Origin: a virus
IMG/VR virus record: IMGVR_UViG_3300030098_004539
Location: 18,619-82,618 of that record
DNA: 64,000 nucleotides
Direction: 5' to 3' (one strand)
The first letter of the stretch is position 1, and each line of letters begins with the position of its first letter. Of this stretch, positions 47,014 to 54,255 are shown one piece after another. The notes beneath the pieces were generated by a model. It made no database searches. It saw nothing but the letters and a program-made list of their open reading frames with translations, and was not told the DNA's origin. A program made the position numbers and the translations under genes.

Positions 47014-47522
47014 TAAACCGACCTAAACCTGTCCCGTGCATTAAGCCTACGCACGTATGGATAACTACTGCTAGCGCGACCTGGACTAATCAAAAAGGTG
47101 CTCAGATTTTAGCTAAAAGGCGAGCAGGTATTTCTGAGTTCGTATTAGTTCCAGTAGCTCGAATAGAAAACACGCCTTTTAAAATAGTATCCAGGGAAGA
47201 GTTCCTTCCTCACATCGAAAAGTCTCCTTACGTGTACATGTACGGAGCTATCATTGATGGAGTTGAGGGTAAGGTATCTTATGGAGACGTCTCTGCGTTA
47301 ACCACTGAGACGTGGGGCAGTATTAATCATGCTGCTTCTGTAGGTACAAAGCATGAGAACCCTTATTCTCGTAAGTTTATTATGGCTCAGTTTGAGTCTG
47401 AAGCTAGAGAGCAATCTCCTGAGCCGATCACTCGACTCGTCACGGCAGATGAAATGCGAGAAGGAAAGCACACTTGTATGGTTGTAGCCGCTTTGATTGC
47501 AGGAGAGGTCAGTGACTATTAA
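47001..47522 (+). CDS. Unknown replication-region protein
   Basis: 173 residues, 13 bp overlap with the previous gene. The first half is Thr/Ala-rich (HVWITTASATWTNQKGAQIL), the second has a helical acidic segment (FESEAREQSPEPITRLVT). No motif recognised. Genes on both sides overlap it, so it is co-translated with the helicase cluster. Confidence 0.55.
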   Translation: MGGIVNRPKPVPCIKPTHVWITTASATWTNQKGAQILAKRRAGISEFVLVPVARIENTPFKIVSREEFLPHIEKSPYVYMYGAIIDGVEGKVSYGDVSALTTETWGSINHAASVGTKHENPYSRKFIMAQFESEAREQSPEPITRLVTADEMREGKHTCMVVAALIAGEVSDY

Positions 47523-47904
47523 AGCCAAAGATCTAACTCCTACAGTCACTACAGAAGTGATCCTTCACCACAACTACCCTATGCAAATTATAAGGTATAA
47601 AGACTCTCTGAGATGGGAGATTGCAAGAAACCGAGGAGGCGCAAAGTACAAGTTCGTTACACACTTTACAGGTCTTCTTATGTCTAACGACGTCGATACT
47701 AAAGTGTTCAATATCTATGGAGGACCGTACGCAGGGTCTGGCCTGGGCTATGATTTTTTGTCCAGAGGTGATAATGAAACCGCGTTAGCAATTATCCCCT
47801 GGAACTATGTGATGAAAATGTGGGTCATCACTCAAAAAGAAATTCCAGAAATCTCTGCCAAATACGGACGACTTAATATAGTCAAAACTAAGGTGACGTT
47901 TTGA
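47512..47904 (+). CDS. Unknown protein, short
   Basis: The frame opens earlier (TTG at 47497), but GTG at 47512 has GGAGAGG at the right distance and is the likely start, giving 130 residues. The sequence is compact alpha/beta with conserved-looking YPMQIIRYKDSLRWEIARNR near the N-terminus. No known motif. Its stop overlaps the next start (TTGA). Confidence 0.5.
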   Translation: MTIKAKDLTPTVTTEVILHHNYPMQIIRYKDSLRWEIARNRGGAKYKFVTHFTGLLMSNDVDTKVFNIYGGPYAGSGLGYDFLSRGDNETALAIIPWNYVMKMWVITQKEIPEISAKYGRLNIVKTKVTF

Positions 47905-48386
47905 GTAAATTATTACTATCGCACAATGCTCTATCAGACATTATAGAACTAAGATTTAAAGATAAGAATTTACAAGATTTTTTATCAATGCATATTCCAA
48001 GCAGCACTAGAACTTGGAACAAGAAAGATGGATGTTGGGCCATAGTACCACAAATACTTTCCGAAGTAATTGCCTATGCTCGACACTCTTTTAACCATAT
48101 AGATGCCAGTAGTCTTCCAATAAAATATCAACGTGTTGTTCAAAAAGCTCTGCAAGGTTTTACAGAAAGCTCAAGTACTTCTAATAAAAATAATAAAAAA
48201 TATATTATAGAGGAAGACTCTCCTTATACAACTCTTTATATTGAACACGGTGCACCAGACTTTGTGGTTAAAGCTGCATACAAAGCATTAGCGTTTAAGT
48301 ACCACCCTGACCGAGGGGGAGATACTGAACGATTTCAAGCAGTTACAGACGCTTACAACAAAATTATGGATGCTCTGAAGAAATGA
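47901..48386 (+). CDS. J-domain (DnaJ-like) protein with novel N-terminal domain
   Basis: 161 residues, TTG start in a TTGA overlap. The last 55 residues form a J domain: a helix AAYKALAFKYHPDRGGDTER with the HPD tripeptide and a following helix FQAVTDAYNKIMDALKK. J domains recruit and stimulate DnaK/Hsp70. The N-terminal 100 residues have a TWNKKDGCWAIVP segment that I do not assign. The usual Gly/Phe and zinc regions of DnaJ are absent. It ends 20 bp before a strong terminator, so it closes the helicase transcription unit. Confidence 0.75.
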   Translation: MSKLLLSHNALSDIIELRFKDKNLQDFLSMHIPSSTRTWNKKDGCWAIVPQILSEVIAYARHSFNHIDASSLPIKYQRVVQKALQGFTESSSTSNKNNKKYIIEEDSPYTTLYIEHGAPDFVVKAAYKALAFKYHPDRGGDTERFQAVTDAYNKIMDALKK

Positions 48387-48405
48387 CCTTTCTTTTTCTT
48401 TTTGA

Positions 48406-48440
48406 CTCTCCCCTTTAGGGGAGAGGTTTTTCTTTTTCTT
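48406..48440 (+). terminator. Rho-independent terminator after the J-domain gene
   Basis: CTCTCCCC (48406-48413) and GGGGAGAG (48418-48425) form a perfect 8-bp stem with TTTA loop, followed by TTTTTCTTTTTC. It separates the UvsW cluster from the structured element and helicase operon. Confidence 0.9.
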
Positions 48441-48510
48441 ATTATTAAATATATTAATAATTATATTAATTGATATTCTTTTTTTGGTACTTTTTTTCTT
48501 ACAGAAATGG

Positions 48511-48612
48511 AGTCTCTCAATCGATCGAATCCTTCGACAGTCGCTCCGCTCCTGCCTTTGGATCTCCGATTGAGAAGTGTGGAAGGGCTCCCTTCGGGTC
48601 GCCTTCCACAAA
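48511..48612 (+). ncRNA. GC-rich structured element (candidate noncoding RNA or replication signal)
   Basis: A GC-rich block in otherwise very AT-rich intergenic sequence. CTCAATCG (48516-48523) pairs perfectly with CGATTGAG (48567-48574), with an inner ATCC/GGAT pair. Immediately after, TGTGGAAGG (48578-48586) pairs perfectly with CCTTCCACA (48602-48610), with an inner CCC-TTC-GGG stem. No T tract follows, so it is not a terminator. It lies between a terminator and the TTG start of the gene before dnaB; the region 48441-48510 is low-complexity AT. No known RNA family is recognised. Confidence 0.4.
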
Positions 48613-48655
48613 AAATGGTTATAAAATCAACAATTTATGATTTAGGGGTTTTCTT

Positions 48656-49468
48656 TTGGAAAGATATCGTTTACCTCTCGATCCAGTGGTAGAGGTATTC
48701 AGCGTGGGCGAAGAAGAATTTATAAGCCGACGATCTAAAAACAGGTCACGGCGACCGCGCAGCAGAGACACGGTGCAGGATTCTGACACCTTCTCGGCAA
48801 AAATTTTAGGAACAAAAGTTTCGGTACTCGGTAGCGACGTAGCAGCGTTTGTTGGGGCGTACGAATCGCGATTAGCGGACTACTTGGACAAGCCTTTTTT
48901 GAGGGTGGTTCCAGAGGGTCTTCTGACGCGTAGCCTTAAAAACTTTCGAAGTTACGTTCTCGGAGCAGCCATATGCAAACACTACAAATTTCCAGAAAAA
49001 CGATTCATTGAAGTGCAGTTTTATTTTCACGACGAGTGGAAGGGCGTTGCTCCTCCGCTTCAATATGTGACCTCATTAATTTCCGAATGGAACTCAGTTG
49101 GAAGATACAGATCGTATTGCGAAAAGTTTAAAACAGAGATTGATTATTTTGGCGACGGAGACGACAACGTAGACTCCGCATATAAAGTTAAGAACACTCA
49201 TGTTAAATCCTTAGAGCCTACAAGCTCACTAGTAAAAATATATGAGGACATGATTGATTTTCAGATGTCCTCCAGTAGAAAGACTCGTAAACAAGTATTG
49301 AGGGTTTTAGGTAAACCCGGAAAGAATTATATCCCTTTACCTTATCTGCGTACTCTCCCTCTTTATAGGGAGTTGGTAGATGAGGATGCATGGGGAGCAG
49401 AAGCATATGATTTTGATTTCTATAAAAAAATAAAGTCAGAAATAGAGAATACCAAAAATGCAAGATGA
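48656..49468 (+). CDS. Unknown protein upstream of DnaB-like helicase, possible loader
   Basis: 270 residues from a TTG start (AGGGG 8 nt upstream). A basic N-terminal stretch (SRRSKNRSRRPRSRDT) precedes a mixed alpha/beta body with no catalytic motif. It overlaps the helicase gene by 11 bp. Genes in this place often encode helicase loaders or replication initiators, so that is a reasonable guess, not a recognition. It directly follows the structured element. Confidence 0.5.
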   Translation: MERYRLPLDPVVEVFSVGEEEFISRRSKNRSRRPRSRDTVQDSDTFSAKILGTKVSVLGSDVAAFVGAYESRLADYLDKPFLRVVPEGLLTRSLKNFRSYVLGAAICKHYKFPEKRFIEVQFYFHDEWKGVAPPLQYVTSLISEWNSVGRYRSYCEKFKTEIDYFGDGDDNVDSAYKVKNTHVKSLEPTSSLVKIYEDMIDFQMSSSRKTRKQVLRVLGKPGKNYIPLPYLRTLPLYRELVDEDAWGAEAYDFDFYKKIKSEIENTKNAR

Positions 49469-50768
49469 TCATGGCAGCGATACACAACAAGAGTTTGACT
49501 TAGATTTTCAAGTCGGCATTCTTTCGCTGATGTACAGGGACGTGAAATTTCTCTCGTACTGTGCTGACAATCTACGTCCTAATTATTTTTCTGATAAAGA
49601 TCTCTCTTGGATCTTTTCAGCCCTCCGGGTCCATTACACGGATACACGAGCGCTTATTAGTGAGCGGGCGATTAAGGATCGTTTACGTAATGCTATTCGC
49701 AGGGGCAGTCTTGACAAAGACCGGATAACGTTTATCCGTGACCTGTTTAAGCGCATGAATTTAGATGCGTTAGATGACGCAGGATACATTCAAGACAGAG
49801 TTGTTTCCTTCGTAAAGAAGAACATGATGAAGGATGCTTTTGTTGCAGCGTCTGAAGCGTACCAACGTGAAGAGTACGCCAAGGTCGTTAGCATCTTCAC
49901 AGAGGCATACAAGAAGTCGGACATTGTTCTTAAGTCTGGACAGACTTACCCGGACCTCGAAGACTTTGCAGAGAGGGTTAAGCGCCGTAACGTAGTCCGT
50001 CGTGTTGTTCCTACAGGGATAATGAATTTAGATAATTATCTACGAGGTGGGGGCCTCGGGGAGAAGGAGTTAGGGGTTATTTTAGCGCCGACGAACAGAG
50101 GTAAGAGCATGATGCTCAAGCACATCGCTGAGTTTAATATGACGCGGGGGCTTAACGGGTTGATATTTACTCTGGAGATGAGTGAGGATCGATACTTAGA
50201 CCGGTTCGATATGAGTCTGACCTCCATGACTACTTCTGAGATGATGGCTAATCCTGAAAGGGTAGAGAGGTGCTTAAAGCAGATAGGGGAAGACCCTACA
50301 TACGGGAAGGTCCACATTAAGGAGTACCCTACCCAGTCAGCAACGGTGTCTAACTTGCGTACCTATACGGAGAGCTTGCGAAGGGGTGGGTTTTTTCCTG
50401 ACTTCGTAGTGGTAGATTACGCAGATCTTTTATGCTCCGACACCAAGTACACAGAGAAGCGACACGAGCACTCTCACATCTACGAAACGTTGCGCGGCTG
50501 GGCAGTGGAAGATCAATTTCCTATATGGACTGCTACGCAAGCTAACAGAGGTTCTTTGAGTAAGACGCAGGTGACGGTAGCTGACATTAGTGAAGACTTT
50601 GGTAAGGCTATGATTGCCGATGTCATCATTGGGTTGTGCCAGAACAAGAAGGAAAAAGACCAGCAGGAGATGCGCCTGTTTATTGCAAAGAATCGAGACG
50701 GGTCTTCTGGGATGGAGGTTCCCGTTAAGACAGACTTTGCTCACGCAAGATTTTACGACGGCCCTTGA
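49458..50768 (+). CDS. DnaB-like replicative helicase
   Basis: 436 residues. An N-terminal helical domain (about 20-130) is followed by the RecA-like core: Walker A in LAPTNRGKSMM (near 210), a strand GLIFTLEMSEDRY, Walker B VVVDYADLL (near 320), and a Q/N motif ATQANRGSLSK. These match phage gp41/DnaB-type hexameric helicases; the 436-residue length suits that family. It unwinds the fork ahead of the polymerase with the primase encoded 1.4 kb downstream. A strong promoter-like sequence starts in its last codons. Confidence 0.85.
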   Translation: MQDDHGSDTQQEFDLDFQVGILSLMYRDVKFLSYCADNLRPNYFSDKDLSWIFSALRVHYTDTRALISERAIKDRLRNAIRRGSLDKDRITFIRDLFKRMNLDALDDAGYIQDRVVSFVKKNMMKDAFVAASEAYQREEYAKVVSIFTEAYKKSDIVLKSGQTYPDLEDFAERVKRRNVVRRVVPTGIMNLDNYLRGGGLGEKELGVILAPTNRGKSMMLKHIAEFNMTRGLNGLIFTLEMSEDRYLDRFDMSLTSMTTSEMMANPERVERCLKQIGEDPTYGKVHIKEYPTQSATVSNLRTYTESLRRGGFFPDFVVVDYADLLCSDTKYTEKRHEHSHIYETLRGWAVEDQFPIWTATQANRGSLSKTQVTVADISEDFGKAMIADVIIGLCQNKKEKDQQEMRLFIAKNRDGSSGMEVPVKTDFAHARFYDGP

Positions 50769-50793
50769 CAAGGTAGTCTCTATAGAATATAAA
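50765..50793 (+). promoter_or_regulatory. Strong sigma-70-type promoter
   Basis: TTGACA (50765-50770), a 17-bp spacer, and TATAAA (50788-50793). Both boxes are near-perfect and spacing is ideal. It overlaps the stop of the helicase gene and would drive the metalloprotease-like gene and the following primase cluster with host RNA polymerase. Confidence 0.7.
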
Positions 50794-50826
50794 GAGACTC
50801 TCTTTAGACGGAGGTCTTATATAATA

Positions 50827-51318
50827 ATGGATAAAAATATTTTTAATTGTTGGTTTACTTCTGAATTTCTGCAAAGTGAGTTTGATCGCCTGTTTGAAAT
50901 ATTCGTACCTCACGAATCTCCTTTGAGCGTCCGTGTAGTTGTGGGGCAAGAGGCTCCTAATGGAGAAGCTGCTCACGCGTTGTTAGGTCTTGGGATCATA
51001 GTCATGTATGCAGATTATCATCTTAAGCGTCCTCAAGAGTACAAGATGACGCTTCTTCATGAGGCGGGCCATTTTCTTTTTAACGAGGCAGATCATAGTA
51101 GTTTTTCAACTTACTTTTCTTTGTTACAACATAGGCAGCGGTTTGTAGATGAGGTGGTGATACCGCGACGTTTTGAGGATTTTATTTATTGTAGTTCTGA
51201 CGATGTGAAGAGCTACAGTTTTGCGTGTGGAGGGTGTGGAGATCGAGTTTCTTCTTCTTCTAAAAGAGTAAGGTGTGATGCGTGTAGTACGAACATGCTT
51301 TTGGTAGGAGGACTTTGA
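50827..51318 (+). CDS. SprT-like zinc metalloprotease domain protein
   Basis: Although the frame extends to 50614 inside the helicase gene, the ATG at 50827, just after the promoter and a GGAGG, is the likely start (163 residues). HEAGH in LLHEAGHFLF gives the HExxH zinc site; the C-terminus holds a CGGCG ... CDACST four-Cys ribbon. HExxH followed by a C-terminal zinc ribbon is the SprT arrangement, linked in cells to DNA-protein crosslink repair. The domain is short and the third zinc ligand is not obvious, so assignment is moderate. Confidence 0.6.
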   Translation: MDKNIFNCWFTSEFLQSEFDRLFEIFVPHESPLSVRVVVGQEAPNGEAAHALLGLGIIVMYADYHLKRPQEYKMTLLHEAGHFLFNEADHSSFSTYFSLLQHRQRFVDEVVIPRRFEDFIYCSSDDVKSYSFACGGCGDRVSSSSKRVRCDACSTNMLLVGGL

Positions 51319-51336
51319 TTTCTTTTAGGGCAGTTA

Positions 51337-51702
51337 ATGACCGATGAAGAGATAGAGTTGTGTTGTCGCGTGTCCCGTCACCCTTTGTGGGTGTGGAAAG
51401 AGGGAATGCTTGGTAAGCAGGAGGGGGGAGAGACTCTTAGGTTTACCGGGGAGGAAGATATGAGCACTTATTTTCCTTCTGTTTCTGATGCGCTCACTAC
51501 TTATCGAGTTTGGAAGTCTTTTAAAGATCTTAATCTAAAAGATTACGCGTACATTCTGTCTAAAGATGGCCGCATATATAAAGGGGGTTTTAAAAGAACG
51601 GGAGGGAAAGCAGTATTAATTTACAATAGTTATTGTGAAGGCGTCGTTGCTATAAGACTTTGGTTGTGGTTTGCTAACGTGTGCCTGAACTTGAATAAAT
51701 AG
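51337..51702 (+). CDS. Unknown small protein
   Basis: 121 residues. AGGG precedes the ATG. N-terminus has ELCCRVSRHPLWVWKEGMLG, an aromatic/Cys-rich patch; the rest is mixed alpha/beta. No motif recognised. It lies between the SprT-like gene and a Zn/HTH gene. Confidence 0.5.
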   Translation: MTDEEIELCCRVSRHPLWVWKEGMLGKQEGGETLRFTGEEDMSTYFPSVSDALTTYRVWKSFKDLNLKDYAYILSKDGRIYKGGFKRTGGKAVLIYNSYCEGVVAIRLWLWFANVCLNLNK

Positions 51703-51720
51703 TACTATTGATATAGATAC
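51691..51720 (+). promoter_or_regulatory. Possible promoter with palindromic operator before the Zn/HTH gene
   Basis: TTGAAT (51691-51696) and TATAGA (51712-51717) are spaced 15 bp apart, which is short. Between them lies a perfect 12-bp palindrome AATAGTACTATT (51698-51709), a candidate repressor site. Weak as a promoter, better as an operator. Confidence 0.35.
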
Positions 51721-51743
51721 TGCTCTCTACAAAACAGGAGAAT

Positions 51744-52187
51744 GTGGTGGGTGCTAGATCTCCCCGGCATCGGTGGCCCAATCTAGTAGATGCGTGTGCT
51801 AAGTGTGGAAAAACAAAAGATGAGATTTCTTATGGCCGAAGAGGTTTGTGTATCTCATGTGCACAGGCTGAAATATCCGCAGGTACTATAGATAATTGGG
51901 ACCCTCTCTCTCGTAAGAAAAGCAACCCTCGTAACACGAGTCCTGTGTACAAGACGGTGACTCATATAGGGATAGAAGAATTAAGTAGGAGAGTAGGTGT
52001 GGATCAGGAAGAGATACGAGAATGGTTAGAAGGACACCCGGTCCCTTCTGAATATGCTGAGGTAGTTAAATGTTTGTTGTCTGAAATACGACGCATGACA
52101 TCCTTGGCTAACAAGGGGGAACGAGAAGAGGAATTCTTTAAGTACGTAGATACGGGCCGTCGTATTTTTGACGGGAAGACGCTTTGA
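51744..52187 (+). CDS. Zinc-finger plus HTH-like regulator candidate
   Basis: 147 residues, GTG start after CAGGAG. An N-terminal four-Cys cluster (CAKCGKTKD ... GLCISCAQ) is followed by a helix-turn-helix-like region IGIEELSRRVGVDQEEIREW (about 70-90) and a helical tail. This layout suits a phage transcription regulator or DNA-binding accessory. It overlaps the primase gene as TTGA. The HTH call is by pattern. Confidence 0.5.
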   Translation: MVGARSPRHRWPNLVDACAKCGKTKDEISYGRRGLCISCAQAEISAGTIDNWDPLSRKKSNPRNTSPVYKTVTHIGIEELSRRVGVDQEEIREWLEGHPVPSEYAEVVKCLLSEIRRMTSLANKGEREEEFFKYVDTGRRIFDGKTL

Positions 52188-53176
52188 ACAGGAAACAGTT
52201 TCTGTCGAGCTTTGATTTTCAAGGCTACGTTGTATCTAAGTTTCCTATGATTTTGGAGACAAGTAATGAAGACCGTGTCCGGGTGACGTGTCCTATGTGT
52301 TCGGACACATCAGGGCACTTATACATATTGCTGTCTGCGGGGCTTGCGTACTGCCAGAAGTGTAAATACGATCCTAAGTCTCCTATCAGATTTATCTCCG
52401 ATGTAGAGGGTATCTCTATGCGGGATGTTATCAATATGGCTGACGGGTATGTGTCTTACTTGGATGTTTCAGTTGATGATGTAGTAGACGAGCTTTTCGA
52501 AGAAGAGGAATCTCAGTCGTTTGATTATGAGATAATGGTATTTGATGAGACGTTTGTACCTGTAGGTGTCGAGTCGTCTTCGAAGATTATTAATAATCTT
52601 GTAAGGAAGGCGAGAACCTATCTAGAGGATCGGGGGGTTACTCAGCAGCAAATGCTCGACTACGATATGCGGTATTGCTACGACGGAGATTATTCGGGGC
52701 GTGTAGTAGTGCCTTGTTATTATGAAGGTAACCTCGTTACTTTCGTAGCGAGAGACATTATAGGGTATAGCAGTCGCAAGTATTTGAACCCTACAGGCAA
52801 CAAGCAGTCAGATTTTCTGTTTAATTTTAATCCACAAATTACTGATACAGTTGTAGTAACCGAGGGTGTGTTTGACGCTATTAGTGCTTCTCGGGTGCTT
52901 CCCGCAGTGGCGACTTTTGGTAAGTCTTTGTCTTCTAGGCAGATCGAGTTACTTAATAAGATTAAGACTGTGATTTTTTACTGGGACGCTGATGCTTATC
53001 CTCAAGTAGAAAAGTATGTGGATAAGATCCAGAGTTCGTGTAGAGTGGTTTGCCACAACGATGGCAAGGACGCAGGGTCCAGAACATTTTTAGAGAATAA
53101 AGCCCTCATTGAGTCCGCTGTTAGCCTAGGCTCGGTAGACTATGAGATGTTTAAGCTAATGAAATTAAAGGGTTGA
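52184..53176 (+). CDS. DNA primase (zinc ribbon plus TOPRIM domain)
   Basis: 330 residues from a TTG start overlapping the previous stop. The N-terminal zinc ribbon (CPMCSDTSGH ... CQKC, about residues 36-62) is CHC2-like. The TOPRIM core follows: VVVTEGVFDAISA with the catalytic Glu near residue 226, then VIFYWDADAYPQ with the Asp pair near 268. It lacks a helicase domain, so it should act with the separate DnaB-like protein as in bacteria and T4. Length matches short phage primases. Confidence 0.85.
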   Translation: MNRKQFLSSFDFQGYVVSKFPMILETSNEDRVRVTCPMCSDTSGHLYILLSAGLAYCQKCKYDPKSPIRFISDVEGISMRDVINMADGYVSYLDVSVDDVVDELFEEEESQSFDYEIMVFDETFVPVGVESSSKIINNLVRKARTYLEDRGVTQQQMLDYDMRYCYDGDYSGRVVVPCYYEGNLVTFVARDIIGYSSRKYLNPTGNKQSDFLFNFNPQITDTVVVTEGVFDAISASRVLPAVATFGKSLSSRQIELLNKIKTVIFYWDADAYPQVEKYVDKIQSSCRVVCHNDGKDAGSRTFLENKALIESAVSLGSVDYEMFKLMKLKG

Positions 53177-53202
53177 CGACTACCGGAGTACTGTGGTAGT
53201 AG
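53173..53202 (+). promoter_or_regulatory. Putative promoter/operator before the ribbon-helix-helix gene
   Basis: TTGACG (53173-53178) overlaps the primase stop; TAGTAG (53197-53202) at an 18-bp spacing is a poor -10. ACTACC (53179-53184) and GGTAGT (53195-53200) form a perfect 6-bp inverted repeat across the spacer, resembling the repeat at 44918-44931, so an operator is more likely than a strong promoter. Confidence 0.45.
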
Positions 53203-53235
53203 CTATGTAATCTAGTGGCACGCTAAGGAGAAAAC

Positions 53236-53415
53236 ATGCGTTTAAGAGAAAGTAAAGATAAGAGGACTACTCGTAAGATAAAGATTCAGATCTACGTATC
53301 GCCTGTAGACCATAAATTGTTAGTAGAAGATGCTGAGAAGTGCGGGATCACCGTGTCGGAGTTAGTGAGGAGTTTAGTTAGATCTCACTACGACGATAAG
53401 TTGGATAGAGCTTAA
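53236..53415 (+). CDS. Ribbon-helix-helix (Arc/CopG-like) DNA-binding protein
   Basis: 59 residues, with AAGGAG before the ATG and a TAATG overlap with the next gene. A basic N-terminus (RESKDKRTTRK), one strand KIQIYVSPVDH, a helix KLLVEDAEKCGI and a second helix TVSELVRSLVRSHYDD form a textbook ribbon-helix-helix, where the strand binds the DNA major groove as a dimer. It lies just downstream of an inverted repeat and may repress its own operon. Confidence 0.75.
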   Translation: MRLRESKDKRTTRKIKIQIYVSPVDHKLLVEDAEKCGITVSELVRSLVRSHYDDKLDRA

Positions 53416-54008
53416 TGGATTTGCCGGAATGTTTCGGCAGCGAGTATTTCGATGAAAAGGGTACCGCGTGCCCTCATAAAGAATGTTTTTTAAGATACGA
53501 ATGTAAGAATGTTTACACGGTTGCCAAAGGGTTACGAAAAGAAGCTCGTAAAAAAGAAAAAATTAAAGCAGCCGCACTAAATCCTAAAAAAATAATAAAA
53601 AATTATTCGATAAAAAAGAAAAGTGGATATCAAAAACCTGGAAGACTCTTATATAAAGACGAAGGTACTTTAAGGGATACCTTACTGGCCGAGTTTAGAG
53701 ATTTTTTAGAAAAGTATTCTTTTACGGTAAAGGCTACGAAGTGCTTGCACTCGTTCATCAATGATGAGGGAGAGTTTGTATTAAAGGTAGACACTAGAAG
53801 GAAAAATTCTCTTCTGTGCTACATACGCAAAGGTTTGTCCTCTAAAGTAGAAGGTCAGGGACTTTTTGTTCGATCGTTGTTTGAGTCTGAGTCTCCTAAC
53901 TTTCCTGAGTACCTTTCGAGTGTTGTTGTAGTTAAGTCTTCTAGTGAATTGTTTAAATTAAAAGATGCTTTTGAAAAAGACAGGGAAGAAGTAGATGATC
54001 TTAAATGA
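53415..54008 (+). CDS. Unknown protein with N-terminal Cys cluster
   Basis: 197 residues, coupled to the RHH gene. The first 31 residues carry four cysteines (CFGSEY ... CPHKECFLRYEC), a likely metal site. A very basic stretch follows (LRKEARKKEKIKAAALNPKK), then a C-terminal alpha/beta domain. The basic, metal-binding N-terminus suggests nucleic-acid contact. No family recognised. It overlaps the next gene by 14 bp. Confidence 0.5.
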   Translation: MDLPECFGSEYFDEKGTACPHKECFLRYECKNVYTVAKGLRKEARKKEKIKAAALNPKKIIKNYSIKKKSGYQKPGRLLYKDEGTLRDTLLAEFRDFLEKYSFTVKATKCLHSFINDEGEFVLKVDTRRKNSLLCYIRKGLSSKVEGQGLFVRSLFESESPNFPEYLSSVVVVKSSSELFKLKDAFEKDREEVDDLK

Positions 54009-54255
54009 TTTCAAATGCTTAGATTGTGGAGAAGAAAAAGAATACCGTTATAAATATAAAGAAAGAGACAGTCTGGTGTGCGCTGCTTGTGGGAGTTCTA
54101 AATTAGAGCTTTTAATAAGTGCGCCTAACGTAAAAAAGTTGAACACCATGAATAAGGTAGAGCATGCGCTTAAAAAAAGAACAGTCGAAGACCACAATAA
54201 GCACAAAGGTAAACGCCTCGAAAGGGCGAAAGAAAAGCACAAGGGTTTCATCTAA
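53995..54255 (+). CDS. FmdB-like zinc-ribbon protein
   Basis: 86 residues. FKCLDCGEEKEYRYKYKERD, then CAACGSSKLELL, gives the two CxxC pairs of the FmdB/zinc-ribbon regulatory family, followed by a Lys-rich helical tail. Function in phages is unknown; a DNA- or RNA-contact role is likely. Its end overlaps the polymerase start by 92 bp. Confidence 0.65.
   Translation: MILNDFKCLDCGEEKEYRYKYKERDSLVCAACGSSKLELLISAPNVKKLNTMNKVEHALKKRTVEDHNKHKGKRLERAKEKHKGFI

Noticed and set aside
47497-47511. TTG at 47497 as start of the 130-residue gene
   Set aside because: GTG 47512 has GGAGAGG at standard spacing, whereas TTG 47497 has none.
48520-48532. tRNA T-loop-like sequence GATCGAATCC
   Set aside because: No acceptor stem, anticodon arm or cloverleaf can be built around it on either strand.
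48578-48610. Second hairpin as a terminator
   Set aside because: Neither side has a T tract at the right place; the + strand is followed by AAAAAATGG.
48507-48692. ORF of 61 codons over the structured element
   Set aside because: It runs through the two hairpins and overlaps the TTG-start gene; its start lacks a ribosome binding site and the amino-acid composition is unlike the neighbours.
50614-50826. N-terminal extension of the metalloprotease frame
   Set aside because: It lies in another frame inside the helicase gene and upstream of the promoter; the ATG at 50827 fits the operon.
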